Shown here in pieces: positions 52,423 to 62,710 of a DNA stretch of 64,000 nucleotides (position 1 is its first letter; the number at the start of each line of letters is the position of its first letter). A model generated the notes under the pieces. The model was not told where the DNA came from. It saw only the letters and a program-made list of their open reading frames with translations, and ran no database searches. A program made the position numbers and the translations under genes. The stretch spans positions 1,364,001 to 1,428,000 of the forward strand of contig NZ_CP186480.1 in assembly GCF_049354825.1 (NCBI RefSeq). The letters run 5' to 3'. Source of the stretch: Novosphingobium sp049354825. Lineage in GTDB: Bacteria > Pseudomonadota > Alphaproteobacteria > Sphingomonadales > Sphingomonadaceae.

Positions 52423-52672
52423 CCTGAGGGGACCATCCCCACAGGCGTGTCCAGCCCTGATCGATGCGAGCCCCGTCCGGGCTGGGTGCCCCCTGCCCGT
52501 CCCGAAGGACGGCGGAAGCGAGACGGGGGACGCATTCCCGGAGCAAGCCCCGGAGGTATCCCTTGTGTCCCCCGCCGATGCGGGGGCTCTGTCTCGTCAC
52601 GGGCCCAATCGCGTTGGGTGATCCCGTTTCAAGCCGGGCCGAGGCCCGGAAAGGATGGCGGACCGAAGTCCG
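52423..52672 (-). other. hairpin array in the rpsJ-rplC spacer
   Basis: The 290-base spacer is non-coding and packed with palindromes. Stems on plus coordinates are: CCTG-A-GGGGA/TCCCC-A-CAGG (52423-52445), AGCCC/GGGCT (52469-52483), CCGTCC/GGACGG (52497-52512), CCCCCGC/GCGGGGG (52569-52586), CCGGGC/GCCCGG (52634-52649) and CGGAC/GTCCG (52659-52672). Two of them have UUCG tetraloops in the transcript. It may be an mRNA regulatory region or a cluster of palindromic repeats. Confidence 0.75.
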
Positions 52673-52693
52673 AAACCTGGTGTCGAGGCCGGC

Positions 52694-53005
<312 letters not shown>

Positions 53006-53066
53006 GTCCAACTACCGATGAGAAAGAGCGGGTGGAACCTTGCGGTTCCGAACGAATTGAAGGGCG

Positions 53067-53095
53067 CCCCTACACGCGGCCCGTCAGGAGCGCAA
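53067..53095 (-). promoter_or_regulatory. probable promoter of the S10 operon
   Basis: On the minus strand TTGCGC (53095-53090), 17-base spacer, TAGGGG (53072-53067), followed by CGCC. Located between the HNH gene and rpsJ. Confidence 0.55.
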
Positions 53096-53217
53096 GGGGC
53101 GATCTGCCGTAAATATCGCGGAATTCGGCCATCCCCATGAACGGGAGCACGTAACGCAATGATCGTTCGTACCATTGCGGCCCCGCGCAATCGAATCCCC
53201 CTGCCACGGATGAAAGC

Positions 53218-53571
53218 TCAACGCTGCTTCTTGCGTCCCAGCGCGGCGTTGAAGTCCGGACCCTTGTTTGCGACCCAGGCAACGAATTTCTCGACTCGCG
53301 GATCGATCCGCAACAGCCCGGCGTCGAGGCCGTATCGCTGCAGCTCGGCATTGCTGAAGGTCGTGATCAGCATGTTCTGGCAGATCGGGTGCATCGGCAC
53401 GGTGTCGCGCCCGCCGCGGCTCCTGGGCACCGGGTGGTGCCAGACCACAGTCTCTCCGCAAGGCCGCTCGCACAGCCAGCAGCCGGGCGGCGGCGCGGCC
53501 GCTTCGCCATTGACCTCGTCGATGCCGTGGCGATCGTCACGAACGCCGTGCTTGCCATACTTGCGTGCCAT
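53218..53571 (-). CDS. HNH endonuclease-family protein between tuf and rpsJ
   Basis: 117 residues. Zinc/HNH-like core: CWLCERPCGE (C31, C34), VWHHPVPRSRGGRDTVPMHPICQN with the HH pair (H45, H46), H61, C64 and N66, then FSNAELQRYG. The family wording fits a small widespread proteobacterial HNH group. In that group I recall CH followed by IH where this protein has CQNMLI, so one or two catalytic or zinc histidines may be lost. It sits between two translation operons. The tuf terminator is only 40 bases before its ATG and no promoter is evident. Role unknown. Confidence 0.8.
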   Translation of the reverse strand: MARKYGKHGVRDDRHGIDEVNGEAAAPPPGCWLCERPCGETVVWHHPVPRSRGGRDTVPMHPICQNMLITTFSNAELQRYGLDAGLLRIDPRVEKFVAWVANKGPDFNAALGRKKQR

Positions 53572-53611
53572 CGTACCGCCGTGCCGTCCGGCGGCGCCGA
53601 CCGCAACGAAA

Positions 53612-53642
53612 AAGCCCGGCCTCCTTTCGGAAGCCGGGCCTT
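53612..53642 (-). terminator. intrinsic terminator after tuf
   Basis: On the minus strand GCCCGGC plus TTCC, a GAAA tetraloop, GGAG plus GCCGGGC, then five T. It ends the rpsL-rpsG-fusA-tuf operon 32 bases after the tuf stop. Confidence 0.9.
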
Positions 53643-53673
53643 TCGCTTGCGGGTTGCCCCGAAGACGCGAAGC

Positions 53674-54864
<1,191 letters not shown>

Positions 54865-54965
54865 TGTCCAAACCTTCTGTTCGTAATGATTGATACCGGC
54901 CGGTCGTCCGGCCTTCGGGAGGCGGCCCCCGGAATCAGGCGCCGCCCCTAGAACACAGCCTGCCC

Positions 54966-57059
<2,094 letters not shown>

Positions 57060-57140
57060 TTCGAATTCCTTGGGGTGCTGAGGGGGAAGGCGCTGGCGCC
57101 TTCCCCATTCATATAATTACGAACGTTACCGTTTTAAGGC

Positions 57141-57611
57141 CTACCAGCGGTAGTGGCTGAACGCGCGGTTGGCGTCGGCCATGCGGTGGGTGTCTTCACG
57201 CTTCTTGACCGCGTTGCCGCGGTTGTTGGCAGCGTCGAGCAGTTCGGCCGAGAGGCGCGCGCTCATCGTGGTTTCGCTGCGGCCGCGGGCGGCGTTGATC
57301 AGCCAGCGGATGGCCAGCGCCTGGGCACGCTCGGGGCGAACCTCGACCGGGACCTGGTACGTCGCACCGCCGACGCGGCGGCTGCGGACCTCGATCTGCG
57401 GCTTCACGTTGTTGAGCGCATCATGGAACAGCTGGATCGGATCGCTCTTGGCGCGCGTTTCCATGGTGTCCATGGCACCGTAGACGATGCTTTCGGCAAC
57501 AGACTTCTTACCATCGAGCATGAGGTTGTTCATGAACTTCGACAGGACCTGATCCTTGAACTTGGGATCGGGCAGGATTTCCCGCTTCTCGGGACGACGA
57601 CGACGAGACAT
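57141..57611 (-). CDS. rpsG: 30S ribosomal protein S7
   Basis: 156 residues: MSRRRRPEKREILPDPKFKD, SRRVGGATYQVPVEVRPERAQALAIRWL, KREDTHRMADANRAFSHYRW. Confidence 0.98.
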   Translation of the reverse strand: MSRRRRPEKREILPDPKFKDQVLSKFMNNLMLDGKKSVAESIVYGAMDTMETRAKSDPIQLFHDALNNVKPQIEVRSRRVGGATYQVPVEVRPERAQALAIRWLINAARGRSETTMSARLSAELLDAANNRGNAVKKREDTHRMADANRAFSHYRW

Positions 57612-57682
57612 CTCGTGTATTCCTTATACCGGGCCGGGGGCGAACGCCGCGCCGGCCTGCTGAAACTGGCAGCCGGAGAGGC

Positions 57683-58054
57683 TTACTTCGGACGCTTGGC
57701 GCCGTACTTCGAGCGGCTCTGCTTGCGGTCCTTGACGCCCTGCGTATCCAGCACGCCGCGCAGGACGTGGTAGCGCACGCCCGGAAGGTCGCGAACGCGG
57801 CCGCCGCGGATCAGCACGACGCTGTGCTCCTGCAGGTTGTGGCCTTCGCCGGGGATGTAGGAAATGACCTCGCGCTGGTTCGTCAGGCGGATCTTGGCGA
57901 CCTTGCGCAGCGCCGAGTTCGGCTTCTTCGGGGTCGTCGTGTAGACGCGGGTGCAGACGCCGCGCTTCTGCGGGTTCTGCTCCATCGCAGGGACCTTCGA
58001 CTTGGTCTTCTGCGGAACGCGGCCCTTGCGGACCAGCTGGTTGATCGTCGGCAT
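57683..58054 (-). CDS. rpsL: 30S ribosomal protein S12 (Arg at position 88)
   Basis: 123 residues with numbering identical to E. coli S12. The decoding-site lysine K43 is present (TPKKPNSALRK). Position 88, Lys in E. coli, is Arg (GGRVRDLPGVRYH; codon CGC at 57791-57793). K88R is a classical streptomycin-resistance substitution. The start chosen is the ATG before PTINQLVRKGR. First gene of the str operon. Confidence 0.98.
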   Translation of the reverse strand: MPTINQLVRKGRVPQKTKSKVPAMEQNPQKRGVCTRVYTTTPKKPNSALRKVAKIRLTNQREVISYIPGEGHNLQEHSVVLIRGGRVRDLPGVRYHVLRGVLDTQGVKDRKQSRSKYGAKRPK

Positions 58055-58267
58055 TAAAGGCTTCACCTTGGTTTGACCGGGCCGGTGAAGGAAAGGAGCC
58101 CGCGCGCCGCACCGCCGGACTGGCCGGAGGGACATGGCAGCGAGAACCGAAACGCTCCACCAGGCCGTGGCCGGGTTACTTTGACGGCAGACAGGATCGC
58201 TCCCGCACAAACCGCCAATGTTCAGCTCGACCGGACGCGGACGGAACCGCCTTTCCGGAAGCGCCGG

Positions 58268-58296
58268 CCCCTAGGGGGATTCGCAGGGGCGGTCAA
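58268..58296 (-). promoter_or_regulatory. probable promoter of the str operon (rpsL)
   Basis: On the minus strand TTGACC (58296-58291), 17-base spacer, TAGGGG (58273-58268). About 210 bases upstream of rpsL, leaving a long leader. Nothing else is recognised in the 372-base space between rpsL and the PilZ gene. Confidence 0.55.
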
Positions 58297-58426
58297 GGCC
58301 GACCGCGGTTCGCCGCGCCCGTCCGCGGTTCACGAATGACGGTTAACGGCGTTGGAACCATGCGTGCCCGCTGATAGGGCGGCGGCGGGCACCAGCCACC
58401 AGCCATCGGACCCAAGGACTTTTCGC

Positions 58427-58750
58427 ATGAATGCCCGCAGCACCTTCGCAGATTTCAGCGCCGCGCCCGACCGGGTCGAGGCCAGCCAGCGCCGCGGTTC
58501 GCGCGACAGCGTGTTCATCGCCGCGCAGGTCCGCGCCCTGGGCCGCGAACAGGCGGTGCGGCTGCGCAATCTGTCCGAAGACGGCGCCATGATCGAGGGG
58601 CAGATCAACCTCGTCCCCGGTCAGCGCATTACCGTGAACGTGCGCAACAAGGGCTGGGTCGACGGACAGGTCGCCTGGGTGCGCCCCAACCGCTGCGGCA
58701 TCATCTTCGCGGCGCCGATCGACCCGCGCCAGGCCCGCACCCCGGTCTGA
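58427..58750 (+). CDS. PilZ-domain protein
   Basis: 107 residues, a stand-alone PilZ domain. The c-di-GMP-binding signatures are approximated by QRRGSRDSVF (RxxxR) and LRNLSEDGAMIEG (NxSxxG). It would sense cyclic di-GMP, made or degraded by the GGDEF-EAL proteins at 21424 and 59352. AAGGA precedes the ATG. Diverges from rpsL. Confidence 0.87.
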   Translation: MNARSTFADFSAAPDRVEASQRRGSRDSVFIAAQVRALGREQAVRLRNLSEDGAMIEGQINLVPGQRITVNVRNKGWVDGQVAWVRPNRCGIIFAAPIDPRQARTPV

Positions 58751-58849
58751 TCGCACCGTCAGGTTACGGCAGCGGCACCGTCCGGAACCGCCCGCCCGTT
58801 CATGACTTGTGCCCTTCGTTCACAACGACACACAGGGAGTACGCATAGC

Positions 58850-59110
58850 ATGGACCTTACTCAGCTCCTGATCTGGCTGGTCATCGGCGGCGTCTGCGGC
58901 TGGCTCGCCGGCCTGGTGATGCGCGATGGCGGCGGCATCATCGTCAACATCGTGGTCGGCATCGTCGGCGCCTTCCTGGCGGGCCTGATCTTTCACCGCG
59001 GGACGATCAACGACAATCCGCTCGATCTCAATTCCTTCCTCGTCAGCCTGGTCGGCGCAATCATCCTGCTGGCGATCCTCAACCTGATCCGCCGCGGCCG
59101 CGTGCGGTAA
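58850..59110 (+). CDS. GlsB/YeaQ/YmgE family membrane protein
   Basis: 86 residues, three hydrophobic segments with Gly-rich helices: GGVCGWLAGLVMRDGGGIIVNIVVGIVGAFLAGLI. Matches the small stress-associated transglycosylase-associated family. A GGGAG site stands about eleven bases before the ATG, and a strong terminator follows. Confidence 0.9.
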   Translation: MDLTQLLIWLVIGGVCGWLAGLVMRDGGGIIVNIVVGIVGAFLAGLIFHRGTINDNPLDLNSFLVSLVGAIILLAILNLIRRGRVR

Positions 59111-59152
59111 CCTCAGCCCCGGGCGATTTGCCCGGACCATGCAGCCGCGATG

Positions 59153-59180
59153 AGCCCTCCGGGAAACCGGGGGGCTTTTT
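59153..59180 (+). terminator. intrinsic terminator after YeaQ-like gene
   Basis: AGCCCTCCGG, GAAA tetraloop, CCGGGGGGCT, then TTTT. Ten-bp stem with one wobble pair. From here to 59351 no gene is seen; only a short TTGG/CCAA palindrome at 59321-59333. Confidence 0.9.
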
Positions 59181-59351
59181 GTAATGAAGACGCTGTGGCG
59201 CGACATTGGCCATTGCCGCGTTGTCGGTTGCCGCAGCCCTCGTTTTGTCCCGAAGTTGCGTTTTTTCCGGATCCAGGCCGCGCGTTTCGGCCTTTCTTGC
59301 CGCTGCGCCTTGCGCCGCCATTGGTCTATCCAACGGTCGGGCAGCGGCGGC

Positions 59352-61334
59352 CTAAGCGGCGTTCCGTAGCAGGCCGAGCGCGGTGCGGGCGCTTTCGGGG
59401 TGGCCGAACAGGTAGCCCTGCATCAGCCTGAGGCCGAGCGCGGCGGCGGTCGCGCGCTGTTCCTCGGTCTCGATGCCCTCGATCGCGCAGTGCAGCCCGA
59501 TCTGGCGGGCCAGCGCGGCCATCGTGGCGACGATGGCACGGGCGGTGTGATCCCCGGCCAGCTCGTGCGCGAAGGTCTGGTCGATCTTGATATAGTCGAG
59601 CGGCAGGCGGTGCACGTGGCTGAGGCTGGACTGGCCGGTGCCGAAATCGTCCAGCGCGACCTGGAAGCCATGTTCGCGCAGCGCAGCGACGTGCGCGCGG
59701 GCGCGGTCGTAGTCGGACAGCAGCGCCGTCTCGGTCACTTCCAGGACGATGTGATCGGCCGGAGTGTGGCATTTGCGAGCGATGCCGGCGAGCCAGGCGG
59801 GCGCGTTTTCGCGCAGAAGGTCGCGGGCCGACAAGTTGATCGCCATGCGCACGCCGTGTTTCCACGCCGGGCACTCGGTCAGCGCGCGGGCCATGACCAC
59901 CTCGGTCAGCTCGGCAATGCGGCCTGTCGCCTCGGCAACGTGCACGAAGTTGCCAGGCATCAGCCAGCGCCGCCCGTCGGGCGACCAGCGGGCCAGCGCC
60001 TCGAAGCAGACGATCGCGCCGGTCTCGGTGTCGACGATCGGCTGGTAGGCGAGGTTGACCTGCTCGCCCAGGTCGGTGGAATGGAAGATGCGCGTGATGG
60101 CGCGGCGCTCGTCCAGCGCGCGTTCGTCGTCGAGGCTGAACGCCTCGACCGTGCCGCCGCGTTCCTTGGCCTTGTAAAGCGCCGCGTCGGCGCGTTCCAG
60201 CGTATCGAGGATCGATTCGCCCGGCATCGGGCGATAGCAGCCGATCGAGCACGACACCCGCAGGCGGTCCTCACCCGAACGGATCGGCTGGCGCAGCGCC
60301 GCGATCAAATCTTCCATGCTGGCGCGCGCCTGCGCCAGGTCGAAGGTTCCAGGCAGCACGATGGCGAACTCGTCGCCGCCCAGGCGCCCGCAGGCGACCC
60401 CGAGCGGATGGGCGGCAATGCGCGCGGCGACGGCGCAGAGGACCTCGTCGCCGGCGCGGTGGCCGTAAGTGTCATTGATCGGCTTGAATCCGTCGAGGTC
60501 TATCAGCGCGATCCACGGCGCGGTCCGCTGGGGCGCGACCAGCCGCTCAAGCGTGGCCAGCAGCGAGCGGCGGTTGGCCAGCCCGGTCAGGGGATCGAGC
60601 ACGGCGTGGCGGCGGTTGGCCTCGGCCAGGACCTGGGCTTCGCGCTCCCGAGCGGCGAGCTTGCGGCGCGACAACTCGAGACGGACAAAGTCGCGGTGGT
60701 GGCCGGTGACGATGGCCGCCATCATACCGCCGAGGCCGACCTGCAGCGCGGCAACGCCCACCGCGTTGGGGTGCCCCTTCCACAAATACCACGCCGCCGT
60801 CGGAATCAGCAGCACCGCACCCAGCCGCAAGGCCGCCAGCGGGTTGTGACTGAGGATAAGGATGCAGCTGCAGCCGGTCAGCGCGACCGCGAAGTGGATC
60901 ATGCTCTGCCGCGCTTCGTCGCCGTAGCCGTAGAGCGCCATCGCCCAGAACCCGAGTGCGGCAGAAAGCAACGGGCCGATCCGGCTCATGATGGCGATGT
61001 CGCGCTCACGCTCCGGGAGCGAATAGTGCGCAACGTGGTGTGGCAGCCACGCCGACGCGCGCAGCGCCATCGTGGCGATCATTACCGCCGGCACCCACAA
61101 GGTCAGCGACGCGGGCGCGACGTCGCGAAAGGTCCAGGCCGCGGTCACGACCGCAAGGATCACCGTGGCGTAGAGCAGCGGAACGCGGCGCGACAGGGTC
61201 TCGGAATAGGCGAGCGTGAAATGGGCGCCGCGACGCGGCCGCCAACGCGCCTGGGCCAATGCCACGGCGCGAGCAGCCGATCGCCACGGACCGCCGCGTG
61301 TGCTGCGTTCCCGCCGAAGCTTTGCCCCATCCAT
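59352..61334 (-). CDS. GGDEF-EAL cyclic-di-GMP signalling protein
   Basis: 660 residues. The membrane part (residues about 45-215) has several hydrophobic helices. A GGDEF domain follows (DLDGFKPINDTYGH; GGDEF at 319-323), then an EAL domain (EAL at 445-447; NLSARDLL, VTETALL, DDFGTGQSS). The usual VAEGVET reads CAIEGIET. No RxxD I-site before GGDEF. Layout parallels the protein at 21424. Both domains look active. The exact start is uncertain because the first 40 residues are Arg-rich. Confidence 0.9.
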   Translation of the reverse strand: MDGAKLRRERSTRGGPWRSAARAVALAQARWRPRRGAHFTLAYSETLSRRVPLLYATVILAVVTAAWTFRDVAPASLTLWVPAVMIATMALRASAWLPHHVAHYSLPERERDIAIMSRIGPLLSAALGFWAMALYGYGDEARQSMIHFAVALTGCSCILILSHNPLAALRLGAVLLIPTAAWYLWKGHPNAVGVAALQVGLGGMMAAIVTGHHRDFVRLELSRRKLAAREREAQVLAEANRRHAVLDPLTGLANRRSLLATLERLVAPQRTAPWIALIDLDGFKPINDTYGHRAGDEVLCAVAARIAAHPLGVACGRLGGDEFAIVLPGTFDLAQARASMEDLIAALRQPIRSGEDRLRVSCSIGCYRPMPGESILDTLERADAALYKAKERGGTVEAFSLDDERALDERRAITRIFHSTDLGEQVNLAYQPIVDTETGAIVCFEALARWSPDGRRWLMPGNFVHVAEATGRIAELTEVVMARALTECPAWKHGVRMAINLSARDLLRENAPAWLAGIARKCHTPADHIVLEVTETALLSDYDRARAHVAALREHGFQVALDDFGTGQSSLSHVHRLPLDYIKIDQTFAHELAGDHTARAIVATMAALARQIGLHCAIEGIETEEQRATAAALGLRLMQGYLFGHPESARTALGLLRNAA

Positions 61335-61406
61335 CCAGCGAACATACCGGAGCAGGAGTAAACGGGCGGTAAACCTTCGCGGAGCGCGCTAAATTGCGCG
61401 CCGCGG

Positions 61407-62168
61407 CTAGTCAGCGGTCAGGAAGGAAACCAGCGCGCGGACCTTTTTCTGGCGCCACTGCGGCGCCGGCGCGACCAGCCAGTAACCACGCCGGCACGGT
61501 TCGGCAGTCGCGCCCTGCCCCCCCGCGAGCAATGCCGGGACCCGCGCACGGCCCATCCCGGCGCGCGCCGCCGCCAGTGCCTGGCCCGCATCCGCGACGT
61601 TGGCGAGCGGCGCCGGTTCACCCGCTCCGGCCGGTTCGGGATCGCCCGGCCAGGCGATCCACGGCCCGTCGCCAACAGTCACGCGGGCGGCTTCGCCCAC
61701 CGCCACGCCCTCAAGCTCGCCCGGCCCTTCCGCCCAGCGCATCGCCAAGTCGAGGTTTGCCTCGGTAAAATCGGCTTCGGCGCCGGCCAAGACAAACCGC
61801 ACGTCGGGATTGTTCGCGCGGAACGCCGCCAGCCGCGGCGCCAGCCAGACCGCGAACAGGTCGGGCGGGCAGGCGATCGTGAAGACCTGGCTGGACTGGC
61901 CGGCCTGCATCGCCTGGACCGCGTCCTCGATCTGAAGAAACCCGGCGCGCAGCGGGTCGAGACCGGCGGATGCCTCGTCGGTCAGTTCAAGACCTTTGGG
62001 CGTACGGCGGAACAGGACGACGCCGAGCACGTCCTCGAGCGCGCGAATCTGCTGGCCGACCGCTGCGGGGGTGACCGCCAGTTCATCCGCGGCGCGCGTG
62101 AAGGACAGATGCCGGGCAGCGGCATCGAAAACGCGCAAGGCGTTGAGGGGCAGGTGAGTCCGCTTCAT
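61407..62168 (-). CDS. LysR family transcriptional regulator (GcvA-like, short)
   Basis: 253 residues against about 300. The N-terminal winged helix is typical (LNALRVFDAAARHLSFTRAADELAVTPAAVGQQIRALEDVLGVVLFRR). The effector domain begins at FTIACPPDLFAVWLAPRLAAF and seems abbreviated in its second half. No divergent partner gene is obvious; apaG lies upstream on the same strand. Target and ligand unknown. Confidence 0.88.
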   Translation of the reverse strand: MKRTHLPLNALRVFDAAARHLSFTRAADELAVTPAAVGQQIRALEDVLGVVLFRRTPKGLELTDEASAGLDPLRAGFLQIEDAVQAMQAGQSSQVFTIACPPDLFAVWLAPRLAAFRANNPDVRFVLAGAEADFTEANLDLAMRWAEGPGELEGVAVGEAARVTVGDGPWIAWPGDPEPAGAGEPAPLANVADAGQALAAARAGMGRARVPALLAGGQGATAEPCRRGYWLVAPAPQWRQKKVRALVSFLTAD

Positions 62169-62211
62169 CGCGCGCCGCCTCTACCGGGCAGGCGCGGATT
62201 TGCCAATGCGG

Positions 62212-62610
62212 TCAGCCTGCCGTCGCCGGTGCGGCGAGCGGAAAGGGAGGGATCGCCGCCTCGAACCGCGAACCATCGGCGCGCGCGAACGTATAAAACC
62301 CTTCCATGTGGCCGTGCGGCGTCGTCAGCGGGCAGCCCGATACATAATCGTGGCTCTTGCCGGGGGCGAGCACCGGTTGCTCTCCCACCACGCCTTCGCC
62401 CTCGATCAGATTCACCGCACCGTGGCCGTCGGTGATGCGCCAGTGCCGCGTCAGCAACTTGACCGTGCTGTTCGAGTGGTTCTCGATCCGGATATGATAG
62501 ACCCAGAACCACTTGCCAGCCTCGATCCGCGATTGTTCGGGCAGGAAATTGACCGCTACCCGCACGGTGATCCCGTGTGACATGGCGGCGTGGTGGAACA
62601 GGGCGTCCAT
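62212..62610 (-). CDS. apaG: ApaG family protein
   Basis: 132 residues. Family motifs: AGKWFWVYHIRIENHSNSTVKLLTRHWRITDG, GEGVVGEQPVLAPGKSHDYVSGCPLTTPHGHMEGFYTF. A fibronectin-like fold linked to Co2+/Mg2+ phenotypes in enterobacteria. The start chosen is the ATG before DALFHH. Confidence 0.94.
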   Translation of the reverse strand: MDALFHHAAMSHGITVRVAVNFLPEQSRIEAGKWFWVYHIRIENHSNSTVKLLTRHWRITDGHGAVNLIEGEGVVGEQPVLAPGKSHDYVSGCPLTTPHGHMEGFYTFARADGSRFEAAIPPFPLAAPATAG

Positions 62611-62710
62611 GACCGGCAGCCTAGCGGCCGGGGGGCGAGGCTTCAACAGTTGTGCCCGCAAAAAGTGCGGCGGCTACGGTTCCGCGCCGCGCCGGCGGGA
62701 TGGCGGCCGA

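Noticed and set aside
52406..52600. 64-codon frame in the rpsJ-rplC spacer
   Set aside because: It crosses several stable hairpins, has no good ribosome site and no family likeness; better explained as structured non-coding sequence.
59184..59369. 61-codon plus-strand frame after the YeaQ-type gene
   Set aside because: Starts inside the tail of a terminator, is Arg/Cys-rich and runs into the opposite gene; no support.
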